A stretch of DNA of 64,000 nucleotides, from positions 2,170,001 through 2,234,000 of the forward strand of contig JAJTUP010000001.1 in assembly GCA_021399435.1 (NCBI GenBank), given 5' to 3'. This stretch comes from Diaporthe sp. PMI_573. Taxonomy: Eukaryota; Ascomycota; Sordariomycetes; Diaporthales; Diaporthaceae. The first letter of the stretch is position 1. Each line of letters starts with the position of its first letter. A program made the translations under genes and the position numbers. The notes under the pieces are model-generated. The model had not been told where the DNA came from. It did no database searches and was given only the letters and a program-made list of their open reading frames with translations. Of this stretch, positions 21,077 through 33,715 are shown piece by piece.

Positions 21077-24000
21077 TGGCTGACTGACTGACAGACAGTC
21101 AAGTCTGTCCGGTGCCAACGCCAATCTCAGTGTCAGTGCCAGGTCAGCGTCAGTGTCATTGTCAATGTCATGACATTCGCAACAACCCAGCACGCCAACA
21201 CACCAGCGCTTCTCCAGGCCGGATCGCAGGCCTGAGCAACCAGATACCCAGGCGCAAAACATCCAGGCACGCGGCACGTAATTGGCTCTTCACCTCTGTC
21301 GATATGGGCTGTGAGATATAATCTGCCAGGGCTGCACCAGGGGGACACGCCAATGCTTCACGTCAGTGCTCCGCGCCACGCACAGCACGGCCAGTCAGTC
21401 TTGACTTGGACCATGTCCCATAATAAAACCCAACTTCATACCGAGCGGCACGTCCTGGCCTTCGGCAGCCTTCATCTCTCGTCGCCCTTTCTAACTAACT
21501 TTGCGGCAGCCATGGCTTGATTTCACAGTGGTTCCGTGGCACCAGTCCGCCTGTGGTACCAGCTCGCCGGAGAATTCCTGGCTGGTGGAGCCCCCTTAAA
21601 TTTCATTGCCAAAACGAGACCTGACCCGGGTTCCATCGAACTGAACGCCTCCATCATTGGATACGCATGTACACAGTACCCAGGGAACTGCATCGTCGTG
21701 CAGCCAGGAGCCAGGTACCCGAGCACCAGACCAGGGTCTCTCGGGTCTCAAGGGGGCGTCTCCAGCCAGTCAGCCTGCCTGGGGGCTCCAACATCCCATC
21801 CCACCTTTCAAGCTCCATGGCGCCATCACTACCGCAGCATGTGCGTCAAAGCAATTGCGATTGTCATCGCCATCCCGCCCGCCCTCGTAGCAGTTGTACC
21901 GCGGAGCCACTGCAGTCTGCAGGCCAATACAGCCCATACAATCCAACCAAGGTTCACGGCATATCTTCACGAACACCCCACATAGCCTTTCGGAGCAAGT
22001 GCCCGCCGCTCTCTCGTCAATCTCAAACCAGGCCAGGCCTGGCACGAAGGCTCAATAGGCTCACGTCAAAGCTTCATCAACGATTGCTCGCCGCGTCTCC
22101 GGAGCCCAGATAGCCAAATGACCAACGGGCGGGCACGGATCCCTCACGGGCCACTTTCGTCCGCCCCAAGTGGATTCTGTACCCATTCCTGGAATCTCTG
22201 GGGTTCCTCTGCCCACCATGACGACCTCCCTGGCCTCTCTAAGCTTTCAAGCGAACCCAGCCAGGCAGCTTTTACTGTGTAGGCCGGCTACTATGTACCT
22301 GCTGCAACATTGCGCGGAAAACACTACCGGCCCGTCATTTGCACGCATCATGCAGGAGGAGGTACAGGTCCTGTGGGACACCGCACGGTGATAATGGAGT
22401 GAACCACTACACAGTACCTACAGAAATCACCTGCCCGCTCCGGAATCGCGCGTTTTCAGGACCTTGATGCGTCGGGAACCGGGTAGGTTGCCACAACCCA
22501 GCCGGCCTCGCTAAACCACGGACTGGACGGAGATCACATCCATCCTTCAATATCCACCTGGGTAGGCGGTATCCGTGGTTGATGGCTGGATCCGATACGC
22601 CGGCCCTGGACCAGCGAACGTCCCTCCAATTCCTTCATGGCGCGCCAGATGCGCCTATCTTTCAGAAGCGATGCACGCGGCAACTCTAACCCGTCTCTCT
22701 GAAACAAGTCATTTGGCCTCCAATTCGAACAAGATTTTGTCAACTCGGCTTGGAAACTGGCATGACAAGTTTCTCAAAGCCATCAGCACACAGCGGTCAC
22801 GCCGGGTCACTGAGCCTTAACAGCCTGGCAGGACGACTGGCTCTCAGCCCTCATAGAAGCGCCGTTATGCTAGCATCATCCCCGAATATTTCCCCCCAAG
22901 AACCACAATTTTGCAATGACCGCTGCCATGATTGACCATTGTGTGGCTTCACTCATTGACCTTCAGTCTTCAGATCAAAGTCTCGTGGATCATTTTTGGC
23001 GACCCCAGGCAAATCGAGTAGGACGAGCACTCGGCCATTGACGAAGCCTCTTTCAGTCACCAGCCCCATATTCTTGACGCGTTGCGACTTTGCAATTATG
23101 AGACAAATTACACATGCAACTCTAAATCCTGTCAAGTACCGCTAGGAGCTGCGGCATCGCTATCTAGATTACCTCTTTTTCTCCGGCAGATCGCGGGGCG
23201 TCCTATCCCATCCCATCCCACCCCTCCTCTTCGGTGAAGCTATCCGGGTCTCAGCCCCTTTTTTTGACCTCCGGACATGGCGTTTCCCAGATCCATTCCG
23301 AAGTCTGTGTTGAAAACGCTGGATGAAAGGCAATACAGAGTCAAAATGTCATCAGGGGCCGCATTTGAATTCCGGCTGATGGCATCGCCGATCGGTCCTG
23401 TTCAATGCGGACATGCATGCAAGCACTTTGACTTTGGATGGAGCTGCCTTGGGGGAAGCAACGTTGCCAGACTGGTTCGCTCTTATTAGCGCAACCAGCC
23501 AACTAACCTGCAGTTTCCATCAACCGTCCATCAACCGGGACAGCCAGAGTCTCCCGGCCGCCTCCAGGGTCTTCACACCATCATCTCGGTGAAATGACAC
23601 CGGAGCCTCAGGTCGGCCAATAATTCCCCGCATGAGCTTCCCCTGGCTGGGCAGTTCCTGGATGCCTGTCCACTGCCGGCCGCCCTGCTGGCGCACTTGT
23701 CTGCCCGAACGTGGCACCTTGCACTCATTGATCCGGCCGAAAACAACTACCACGCGGCCGCTCAGCAGATCAGACGCGGCGGTCGTGGCGTTCCGATATT
23801 GGGCTCCATGTGGCGTGGCTGATGTACGGCGTGGTAGAACATCCTCCGCGAGGCGCTGGCACACATGTAATCCACTCCATGCACATTTCAGCGTGTCCCG
23901 GCGTCTAACTTCTAAATCAGTCCTCGGGGGCATCGGGTGCGGGTGCACTCCTTATACAAGCGGCTCCGCAGAGCTGACCTTTCGGCCTGGGTGGGCTCAA

Positions 24001-27000
24001 CTATCAACCATATTTGTTGTCACCACAGACGCCAGTGGCCCTCTTTAACTAGAATTACTTGGTACGTGAAATGCATCGCTGTATCCGGCCGCCTGGCAAC
24101 CAAGGGTTCACATTCTCAAGCTTTTCAGGGCTCAGACAAGCAAGGTCACTCTTCCTCCGACCGGGTGCCCTGGGGCTGGTGCGTTCTTTCACCTTCAACG
24201 AGACTGGCCCAGCGAGTTGTCCGATGGCAAGAGCAATTGTCGCCTGGCCCTTTTGCTGACCCAGTAATGATCAGTAATGATCTTCAAAACTGAAGTCTGG
24301 CAAGTGCACCACATTACTGTACTTCAATTCACCGCTTGGCCTGGTTCTATTTATTCATGCGACGCTAGAGGGCGGGCTATGCGGCGAGTTTCGAGAATTT
24401 TACTGTAGAATGATCCGAAACGTTCTTCACGGAAGTCCATAGCCAATCAGGCCCACCGCTTAGCAGCCTGTAACCCAGCTGTCAGCGCCAAGGCGGAACA
24501 GCTCGTCAACTCGAAGCTCAACACGTCAAAGAGCGAGTTCCACTGCGGTTTGTTTGTGGGGCGACTTTTCCCTCGTTTGCTGGAGGCGAGCCGCACGTTA
24601 AACGGCCCCTTCAGCCCCTGTGGACACAGGATCCTTCTGGAGCAGTTGGCCGCGGTAGTGCTCGCCAACTTGTTTTTGTTGCTTTTTATATCGGCATCTG
24701 AGAGCCATCACCACAACTAAAGTGCTTCGAACTGGGCCTTGTCACATCTCTTCCGGTCTGCCAAGTGGCCATGTACCGTCTCAGCTGCCACATACTGTCA
24801 CTTTCAATGGAACGGCCCATTTTTGTCCCCTACACGCAGTACGTACATGATCAACGTTGGTGTTTTGCGAGGTCGGACCGTCACCAAGCGAGTCCACACG
24901 TGGGGCAGGCTGCGTGATAGCTGCCAGATGTTTGGGGGCGATGGACGTCGGGCGGGCCGTCTTGTTTGTCCAGGGGACCTATGCGTTTCGGCGAACAGAC
25001 GCCCACTCCAATACAACTTCTCGCCCGGGTTTGGGCGTAGGGCATCTGGAGACTCATTGGGCTGTCTATTGGGGCGTTGCGTCTTGCCACGGTCAGCTAG
25101 TGTCGGCCGCTGGACTGCCAACCGCATAACCCATCGCGGGGAAAGGAAACAAGCCAGTGGCAAGAACTGCAAGGACTGCGCCATAAGCATCTCAGAAGCG
25201 TCGACGATGCTGGTAAGCCCGACGGGACGCATGGGACGGCATGATCAGCTCAAGTCGTGCCTGCGTCGTGCACTCAATAGGCGGGAGTACCGTTCAGAGG
25301 AAGAGCTCTGTCTCTCACTACATGGCTCTTCGATTGGGCACCTCATCTTCGTCACGCACGACCCCTTGGCGCGCCGAATGCACACTCTTCAAATTATCTG
25401 GTGGTATCCAGGGTCAACGACCCAAAAGATCGGTCGGAGACGAGACTAGGCAGGAGGTATGAGCAACATGCAGTACATGCTGCGCCTTACGGATGCCAGC
25501 GGACTGCGTGCAGCCGACCGCAATAATACCAGCTTCGCCAGCTGGCTACCAGGAGGATCGCCAGGCGCAGCAATGTCCAGGATCTGGCAAATGGGACGGA
25601 GGTCGGCTCAGTCCAATGCCGTAGGATGAGAAGAAGGGTCCACGGGGCGTCGATCACGAACCCAGGACCATGATGCTAGCACAGAGCTTAATGGCGATCA
25701 TCGCGGAGAAGGTGGTTTTGAGACAAGGTCATGGCCTGCCCTGGCCTATCTCGTGCGCTGAGGAATCCGTCTGAGGGTGCTCCGGACTCGGAAAACAAGC
25801 GCAGGGCATGACTCTCTGTCTCTTTCCCGCTCCCGAACTGTTACTGTGTAGTTCGTAATGCGACATGACCCCATCGCCAACGGCCGGACAAACTTCCAAG
25901 ACGGCATCTTCATGTGCCAAGAGGCAGAGCGGGTGAGTGGTAGCCAAGTCGTGACGAGTGGGTAACGAGGGCTCGTCTCCATCGCCTCCCGACAGACCTT
26001 GCTCCTGCGCGTCAGGTATGTGGCATTTGGAATTGATTCGCTCGGCCATTCGTCACATGTAAATGTGCGCTGGGAAACATCGCACCAGCGGATCTACAAA
26101 CTGTCTGCGTCGTCCCATCTCGTCCAAAGGAAGCCGCGACTCGCCGGCCACGACGCCACGCACAGCGTTGCTTTCCCGTGCACATCCGCCCCCCAGTATT
26201 TCAGATCTCTTCCCCCATCACGGCATCGCTGTCACACTCCTCCGTGCGTCGGCCGATGTGTTGTTCGCCCCCTGCCTACTTCTAGCGCAAGCGTGCCTGG
26301 GGTCGGTATGTGTATATCCTATACTATGTATGTGTAGGTATGTGTTTGGCAGTGGGTGTGACTTGGGTCGGGGCCCAGGCTGGCCGAGATCCCCTCTTTT
26401 TGCGCTTATCCGGCGTTGGCCCTGCAGGTCATCCGCCAGCTGACCGCTTCTCCTCCAAATCTTGAAACCATAGGGGTCGGCATGGTGCGCGATGGGTAAG
26501 GTGGTTTGGGAGCTGTTTCAGAATAGGGGCAGAGCCAGACTGACTTGACCGCCGCACAATAACTGGGGGGCCGTGCGGGCTGGGGGCATCATTTGCCTCC
26601 ACCACCATCCTTTCATCCCAATACTATTAAGCTGAACGTAGGTAAGCCGTCGTCATGGCAGTGCCTGCTTGGGGTGCACACCTGCCTGCCAGCTGGTGCT
26701 GACTTCAGCCAGCCCTTGGAGCTCGTGGTCGGGCAAGTTTGTAGCTGGGGGAAGGTTGGGAAGTGAGCGGGCAGTCAGGGAGAACCGATCGATACAGAGT
26801 CGCCACAAGCGGGCAGCTTAGTGTTATCTAGGCTTTGTCGATGATCAAGATTAAGTTCAAGAAATACCCGGGTGCACCGAGTGTGCAAGAAAGCTCACCT
26901 GCCGTCGTTGATAGAGGTGACGATTTGCTCATGAGGAGTTGCCCTCCTGGACATAAATTGACCAAATGCAGGACACAATGCACAGTTGGAGCTTGAGAAT

Positions 27001-28938
27001 TTCCTCCCCCAGGAAGACGATACATGCTGGGGCGGGAGATTTGACGAGGGCATGTTGCTAGATTTTGCAGTGTGCCATGGCTATAGCAAATGTGAATGTT
27101 GTCGAAGCCCGCGTGCTACAGTACACTTTTGCGCCTTGCTGTCGATGGCGATGGTCCCCCAAATCAGTAAAATGTCTTGAGAAACTTTTCTTGAGCGAAG
27201 AAATGAAACAAGATGCTCCTGCTTTGCGATACATATGCTCGTGTACAGATGTCTCCTACCTGCCCATCGAGGTCTTCGTCATGGCCTTCCTGGGGACAGA
27301 TACACAGCTCGGCACCAACACTGCACACTCGGGCTCTCGAAGCGTCGCCGGGTGTGCCATAAAATATGATTCCAGTTCCAATGGCAGCCAGAGCATGAAT
27401 CACAAATGCAAACCAGGGTCTTTGGGACGTTTTTAGTTCTGTGGGATCACGGATCACTCTCAGCAGACGGTCAAGGTACCGCATGAGGTCAGTGACCGTC
27501 AGATTGACAGGCTTTCTTGCGTGGAGCGCGTCTAGGGCATTATTCTCGAGCTTGCCTCGTCATCATGGTATGATACAGTCCATGTGCAACCAAGACAGGA
27601 TGCTGTTAGGTCGCTCATAGCAACTAGACATGTTTGTCCCCGACAGAGGTCCAGTTCAGAAGCCTCTCACACGCTCGTATCATGACGGGACGGATTCCAC
27701 AAATACAGCCTGTCATGGGATGTGGTATATCGGGTCTGGAGGCTGGAAGGCAGCTATGGAATCAACCGTCATCTGACTGTCTGCTACACTGCTGATGTAC
27801 AGAATGGCACGCTCTCCAGACACGGTCCCATATTTACAAGAACTGAGAAGCCTCTCAGTGCTTAAAGTCAATATGAGTGACCGTAATTGTCATTCCAGTC
27901 AAATCACACTGTTTAGTTGTGCTGGGTACTACGTTGAAATACGTCCTTTGAATGGTGCTCCGAAACCGCCAAACAGCACAACAAAGACTCGCGGAGAAAC
28001 CTGGTCTCAGGAGGTACTTCAATATTTCTCTGAGTTCTGAGCCAACTCTATGGTCTTTGCCTCGAATGGATTTGGATATGTAGGATATGTCGTGGGAAAA
28101 TTTGAGATTGCAACCGGGGAAAGAGGACAGTAGAGCCCGATGATAGCCAATTCCTATGTGTTAAGAAAGTAATTACATATCACAGATGCTACAGTAATTT
28201 TGCCCTATATACCTAGAGAGTCTACTTAGCTAGCTATGGGATCAACTCGGGCAATTCATGATGAGTGCAACGACACAAATGTACCACTTCTCGTTGCGAT
28301 TAATCTGGTCCAAATCCTCTTACAAGAGAGACAACACCCTACCCGCGAAGGAAGAGAGTAAAGAATATGTCACACTCATTGTTTTGTCGTTAGCATGATT
28401 TCTTTGTGCCATGTTTCTGACGTGTCTCCTCAACCCTTTTCTCCATTCTTCGAACCAAGCCACAGCACGAGAAAGGCAACGGAGGCATCTACAGACACGG
28501 AAATCCACAAAAGAGACATGTTTTGCCAAGTGGATAGAACCTGTAAAATCAAACATGCTGTTTGAATGAGACAATAGGCCATGGCTCATTGTTCGCTCAG
28601 CCCACCATTGTCTGTTGCCCATAATAGGCAGTTCCATCTTGTCGGTCGCGATTCACTACTGCAGCAGCAGCAGCGAGCTCAAAATGCCCTCCCTGAAGTG
28701 TCTTAAATCCTCAAACTCATCCACTTTCAATCAAGTCAAAAAGCGCCTGCTAGACTCCGTTGAAGTGACTTTATGACCATCTCCCTCATCTTCCCTCTGC
28801 TCCTGTTGTGTCCCCACTCTACTACACTCCCTCGCTTGTACAGCATTTCTCGAACTGCATCAAGCTATTACGGATTTGCGTCTTCATCTTCTTCAAACCG
28901 ACTTTGGGTCTTCTACGTCGAGTCACGACGACGGAATC

Positions 28939-30016
28939 ATGGTCGCCGAAATGATTGTTCTCCCAATCCGCACCCGCGAGTTTCGCCCAGCCCATGAGTA
29001 GGTCCAGCAGCAGCGTTGCACCTCCTCCTTGTAGATTGCAGCTCGTGCTGACTGGTGATTCGAAGGTACACCATCATGTTCAAGGTCGCTGAAGGGGACT
29101 ACTACCACATGCCTGCGGCCCAAGTTCAGCAGATCTGCCCGGAGCTCGAAACCACTGTCGACGAGGCCATTAAGGATGGAACAGTGAGCGCGACCCAAAT
29201 CTGCTCAGGGTTGTCTCCAAAAACACCTGACTGACCCTCGAATTACAGGCAATGACGGATGTCTTCGAAGTTCCTACTTTCCTGGAGCAGCAGTGGAAGG
29301 ACTGGTGGACCATCAACGACTACGTCGAACAAGGCAAGTCCCATGCGTACCAGCACAAACCAACACATCCAGCATGCTGGAAAGGGCAGCCAGGTACTTT
29401 CAGAGGAGGGAGGGAGGAGGGGGACAAGCACGAGGAATACAGCCACAGCAGACGCGAACAGTATGACCCACAAGAGACATGCTCGCTGACAAACACACCC
29501 AACACAGGCTGCGAGCTCACAACCTACGAGCCCATCTCCTCCTTTCTGACGGACGCCCGCGTCTACATCCTAGCAAAAACCTACAACCTCCACGCCGGCG
29601 CCGAGGCAGCAGTGGAAGCGACGATGGACCGCGCGACCGAGATCCTCGACTGCTTCATCGACATGGAGAGCACCTTCGACCCCCACCTGGCGCTCTTCCA
29701 CCTCGAGTCGCTCGTCGCGGCCGCCCGGGTCGCGTGCGGTGCCTGGGAAGGAGAACAGCTATCCCCTACTGCGGAGGAGTCAGGAGCAGTCGGCGGCGGA
29801 GTTGGCGAGATGGGGCTCCGCGCCATGGTCGTCGCCGCCCTCGCCATGCTGGGCCCGCTGCTGGCCGAGCTGCCTGCGCTCCGGGGTGCCGTCTTCGAGG
29901 ACGCCGGGTTTGCGGCGATGTGGCAGCGTTTGAGCGGGGGCGGCTTTGTGCCGGGTTGGTTCACGCCTGAGGTCAGGGAGAGGATGCGGTGCGTTGTCGA
30001 GGGTCGTGAGATCTGA
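28939..30016 (+). CDS. Small BTB-related protein, degenerate BTB N terminus (four exons, 256 aa)
   Basis: Exons 28939-28997, 29066-29183, 29249-29333 and 29508-30016 join in phase to 256 residues. The product begins MVAEMIVLPIRTREFRPAHE and continues YTIMFKVAEGDYYHMPAAQV, PTFLEQQWKDWWTINDYVEQ, YEPISSFLTDARVYILAKTY and NLHAGAEAAVEATMDRA. The last pattern (a Y/F-rich strand, then ARVYILAKTYNL) is typical of the segment after the BTB core in fungal BTB proteins, but a clear BTB core is missing or strongly diverged. Intron 3 (29334-29507) uses a GC donor (CAAG|GCAAGT) and an ACAG acceptor; it is 174 nt and open throughout, so retention would insert 58 residues. Function unknown. The plus-strand neighbour to the left is the gene-poor region. 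The alternative is a divergent duplicate or decaying BTB gene. Confidence 0.6.
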
Positions 30017-32022
30017 GGCTCTGTGTGGCGGGTGGCTTGATTCCTTGGAGGGGATACCTTCTCCGTGAGGACAAGAGAGACTCTTCAGGTGTTGAGGGAG
30101 CTTTCCATTAGTTTGCTCAAGGCGGGTTCACTGTTTTAGGGGCTGGTTCTCTCAATATCATTGAGTTGTACGGCACACAATGTCTTTCAGGAGACTGGCG
30201 ACGGGGGAATCCAGCTACGTTGTTGCTAAGAGGGCTACCGGCAGAGACCGTCCAATGGCCTCGACCTCACTGTCGACGATGACGACGTCGTCGTGCGGGA
30301 TCTCAGCCATGGCCACCGCACCCTCTAACTGTCGTCGTAAACGACCGCTTTGCCAACCATGACCTGGACTTCGTGGGCTTCTGGAACGAAAGTCTCCGGA
30401 GACCCTCGAACATTCTATCCACAACTCAGGATGGATGTCCACGACCGATGGTGAGCACATTGTTAGCTTTTGAAGTCGGCAACAGAAGACTTTGGCAGCC
30501 ATACCAGATAGAAGTCTGCAGGTAGATGGCTCATGTTAACATGCTCAAATTCTCAATCAGAAGTGGATGTACAGGCATGTGCGAGAACTGGGATCTGCTT
30601 AATTCCAACTGTCGTTTTGTACCGTGTACCCTCCGTGAAGCACATGCGAAGTGACTGAATTCTAGGCTCGCATATTTCCCGTCATCACAGCCTCTTTCCA
30701 CGTCTTATTATACCATCGCCAGGCATTTCAGAAAGGGACTGGGACGAACAAGGGAATAAGATGAGATAGCCAATGCAGAGAAATATATCAAGCACCGACA
30801 GGAGAGAGTTCGGAATATCACCAGCCAACCCGGGCAAAGGAGTGCTTCCCCAAACAGACACAAGCAACACCCTAACAGTCACGTCACCGTTCAAAGTAGC
30901 CAGCAGCTCACAACCAGAGGCCAACTCCTTGAGTCATACTAAGCCCAGCAGGTATCCAACAAAGTTCCCAACTAGGCAGACTCCAGACTCCAGACTCCAG
31001 ACTCCAGTGCCAGAGAGAAAACCGAAAGCCTCCAAACCCCCCCTCCTCTCGGCCGAGAAACACGGTACCGAAGCCCGCGGAGTTGATGGGTCAAAGACAC
31101 TCACTCCCTCCCTCCAGGCATGTATGTCAGCAAGAGCCTGAAACGCTCATCCGACCCCTCCCTCAGAACCAGGGCGAAAATGTTGGGGAGGCGAACTCCA
31201 GCGGGGCCGGCGGATGGTGAGTGGCAAACCCCGAGCGGGTTGCGGGCATCACTTCTGGATCCGGGGCAATGAAACACGCTCAGCAATGGTGGCGGCGACG
31301 GGGCTGATGTGATGATCGACTGCTTTGAGCATGGTGCTGACAGGTTTGTGACCTGTGGTTAGTACGAGCTGTCTTGTATGAACACCAAAACACATACGAA
31401 GATATCGGAAGTGGTCATCACGTGGCACGCATACGGGAACAAATAGTAGGTGGAGGAGCAGCTCGGAGACCGCTATATTCCTGAATTCCTTATGACTCCT
31501 TCGCAGTAGTAACCCTTCCCGTCGTCTACCGTAAGTGTGGTCTCATTGAAGCCATATTTGGATCTCATAGACAAGCTTCTTCCCCCCCCCCCCTCCGTAA
31601 ACGACTGAAATAAGAATTGAACACCTTCTTTGCGCCAGGTTGGAAGAATCATCTTCCCGTGTCCCAGAGTGACAAAAATCAAAGCTCCAATCCGCCAGTG
31701 GAAGATGAGACCGGGGGCCAAGATTGAACCCGGATCCCATCGGGTGAAGCTAGTACACTACCGTGCTTCACCCAAAGGCAGCCCCTGAAGTTTTGTAAAA
31801 AGTAACTTCGATGTGTCCCGTGCCGTCGACCAATGGCCGATTTGAATGTGGAAAAAAGTTCCGTCCCCTCTTCATCGTATGGTATCATAGGATCGTATTG
31901 TGAAACGGCGTCAAGGGTTGGGTGGTGGAAACGAATTTGCTAAAGAGGAGGTTGTAGAATCGAAAGCCCAAGACGCACTCAACCAGGAGTTGTCTGGATG
32001 TGGCCAATGAGAGAACGATGGT
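30017..32022. other. Intergenic region of 2 kb
   Basis: This is the 3' side of both the BTB-like gene and the small minus-strand gene. Apart from a triple CCAGACT repeat near 30983-31004, a C run near 31584-31595 and a tRNA-like hairpin at 31742-31773, I see nothing. Open frames of up to about 120 codons (for example 30773-31141, plus) have no recognisable features. Confidence 0.5.
31711..31795 (-). other. Degenerate tRNA-like sequence with a strong hairpin
   Basis: On the minus strand the sequence contains GGGTGAAGC, a 14-nt loop and GCTTCACCC (exact 9-bp inverted repeat, 31742-31773), then ATCCGGGTTCAATC, which resembles a T-arm. The segment CTAGCTTCACCCGATG resembles the anticodon arm of fungal tRNA-Glu (TTC). 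However, the T-stem and the acceptor stem do not pair properly, so I do not call it a working tRNA. It may be a tRNA pseudogene or the head of a tRNA-derived SINE. Confidence 0.2.
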
Positions 32023-32310
32023 CTACAGGGACGCAAAGCGCTCCTCCATGCTGCCGAAGAAGACGACAGGCCTTGGCTCGAGGACCTTGAGCTCGGAGCC
32101 GAAGGCCCTGTGCTCCTCCTCCAGGTCCATAATCGAGGGTTGGCGGAAGATCAGGCTGTTGATGGACGAGGCAGCGGACGCCGAGGAGGTGTTGGAGGCG
32201 TAAGAGTTCCGGCTAGAGGTCGTTGATGTCCTGCGGTAGGAGAAGCGTGCTCGCGATCCCGCGGAGGGGGCGAAGCGGGCGTTGACGGGCTGGAAACCGA
32301 ATGAGTCCAT
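32023..32310 (-). CDS. Small conserved-looking hypothetical protein (95 aa)
   Basis: A single exon starts at an ATG in the good context CCAAAATGGA (32310). The protein starts MDSFGFQPVNARFAP, has a Ser/Thr/Asn-rich middle (TSTTSSRNSYASNTSSASAA) and ends with a more ordered part: PSIMDLEEEHRAFGSELKVL followed by EPRPVVFFGSMEERFASL. I recognise this C-terminal pattern (acidic helix, then LEPRP and an aromatic/Gly turn, then MEER) as typical of short uncharacterised ascomycete proteins, though I cannot name the family. There is no signal peptide, membrane segment or known domain. A TATATAT element lies about 210 nt upstream, implying a leader of roughly 180 nt. Function unknown. Confidence 0.7.
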   Translation of the reverse strand: MDSFGFQPVNARFAPSAGSRARFSYRRTSTTSSRNSYASNTSSASAASSINSLIFRQPSIMDLEEEHRAFGSELKVLEPRPVVFFGSMEERFASL

Positions 32311-32519
32311 TTTGGATGGTGGTAGAATAAGAGCGGTGAGGACAGGTGGTGATGCTGGACAAGTGTGGAGCTTTTGGTGCTTGTCTGTATGTATGTACAG
32401 GAGTTTTGAAGGCGTGTGCAGACGAGATGTTTGCGGTTCGACGAATGGGTTCGAGTCTTTGAGAAGGAGTTGGAAGGATTATTAAGAGGTGAATGACGCA
32501 AGGAGGCACAGCCTGAGGG

Positions 32520-32526
32520 TATATAT
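32520..32526 (-). promoter_or_regulatory. Candidate TATA box of the 95-aa gene
   Basis: TATATAT lies about 210 nt upstream of the ATG at 32310, with GC- and purine-rich flanks. The distance leaves room for a normal fungal 5' leader. Assigned on motif and position only. Confidence 0.4.
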
Positions 32527-33661
32527 GTGTTTAATGCCACGTCGGTGGAAGCGAGAGACTGGAGTGAGGCTAGATTTTATCTAGCAGAAGCGAGTGAACG
32601 ATCTGGTCCGTGTGTAGATCAAGGAAGTGGGCGAGGTGGAGTCCAGAGCCAGGGGGCGCGGAGATATTGAGTCGTCGTCAACGGACACACACACTAATTG
32701 CGTACGACGGGATGGGGCTGGTAGCTTGGAGCTGCTGGAGGTAGATTGAACGGCAACTAAATAGATCTCCAGGATCAAAGATGCCAGTTGAGGCTTTAAG
32801 TATTATATGAGGCCAGGAGAGAGGGCAGGTCCCGGAAGGGAGGGGTGGGCTGTCCAACAGCAGACAAGGGCGACCGGGGGGTTGAGGTGCGACGAGCGAC
32901 TTGCGACTTGCAAGGAGGGCCAGGGGAAAGTCGATGGTCCTCAAACTGAGGGAAAGTGGATCTTGCCGGGTCCCTGGACTAAACCGGAATTAGAAGCAGG
33001 AACCACGGACGACCCGGACAGGTGATAGGCGATGCCGCAGAAGCTGCAGCCACGGGGGCATCTCTTTTCTGGCGGGCCTGGGGCATCCGGGGATGGCTTG
33101 TTCCACAGTCGCCAGACCCAGCCGGTGTTTTGCAGCAGGCAAAAGAAGCAGGCTGTAGCAGGCTATAGCAGGCAAAAAGCAGGCTGGACAAGAGGTCGTC
33201 TGCCTGGTCGGGAGACGTTCAATTGCTTGGTTGGCCGAGAAAGCGGGACTGGTTGAGGCAGGCCAGGTAAGGGAAACACGGCGGGTGAGGCCACCACCCA
33301 CTCTGCCCGCCCTGGGTGTGACCGCCGCGAGTGACGGCGGTGGTACTGCACTAATAGTATTGGCAGTATAATATTGATAGTGTGAGTGAGTGTGCTGGCG
33401 GTGGTGTGTTGGCCCGCATCTGGTCAGGGGTATGGTGTGGGATGACACAGGGAGACGAGTTGATGCGATGCATGCGAAGCGAGGCAGAAGCGAAGCGACG
33501 GCCGCACGCCCGCGACGAACCCGTTGGACCTCGACTAGTGCGTTGCCATGTTGGGTCGATAGATCAATGCGGATGATGCCACCGTCACCACACACACTGC
33601 CGCAGAGAGTGAGGCACCGAGGGCAAGCGGCCTGTCTCACTGCCCTAGGAAGGGAACGACC

Positions 33662-33715
33662 CGAGACCAGCGAGACCAGCGAGACCAGCGAGACCAGCGA
33701 GACCAGCGAGACCAG
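33662..33715. repeat. Six perfect tandem copies of CGAGACCAG
   Basis: The 9-nt unit is repeated six times without a mismatch. Because the period is a multiple of three, frames crossing it stay open (Ser-Glu-Thr on plus, Val-Ser-Leu on minus), which explains the long spurious frames here. No convincing gene covers it. Confidence 0.9.

Larger units (their letters stand above)
18924..28938. other. 10-kb gene-poor region
   Basis: Between the divergent starts of the RhoGAP gene and the BTB-like gene I find no frame with domain motifs, codon bias or consistent splice phases. The longest frame (24739-25449, plus, 236 codons) is rich in Arg, Cys, Ser and Trp and looks random. The part from 18924 to about 20300 is rich in CT/CCAGT tracts (for example 19136-19198) and CAG repeats, and is probably promoter and 5' leader of the RhoGAP gene. 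A C run lies near 20382-20392. No repeat of transposon size and no tRNA was seen. Confidence 0.45.

Noticed and set aside
24739..25449. 236-codon open frame on the plus strand
   Set aside because: Rich in Arg, Cys, Ser and Trp, no domain, no splice signals, and overlapped by a similar-length minus-strand frame; typical of chance frames in GC-rich DNA.
27164..27484. 106-codon minus-strand frame with a hydrophobic stretch (WFAFVIHALAAIGTGIIFY)
   Set aside because: The segment could be one membrane helix, but I found no matching exons up- or downstream and no family. Kept only as a weak candidate for a small membrane protein.
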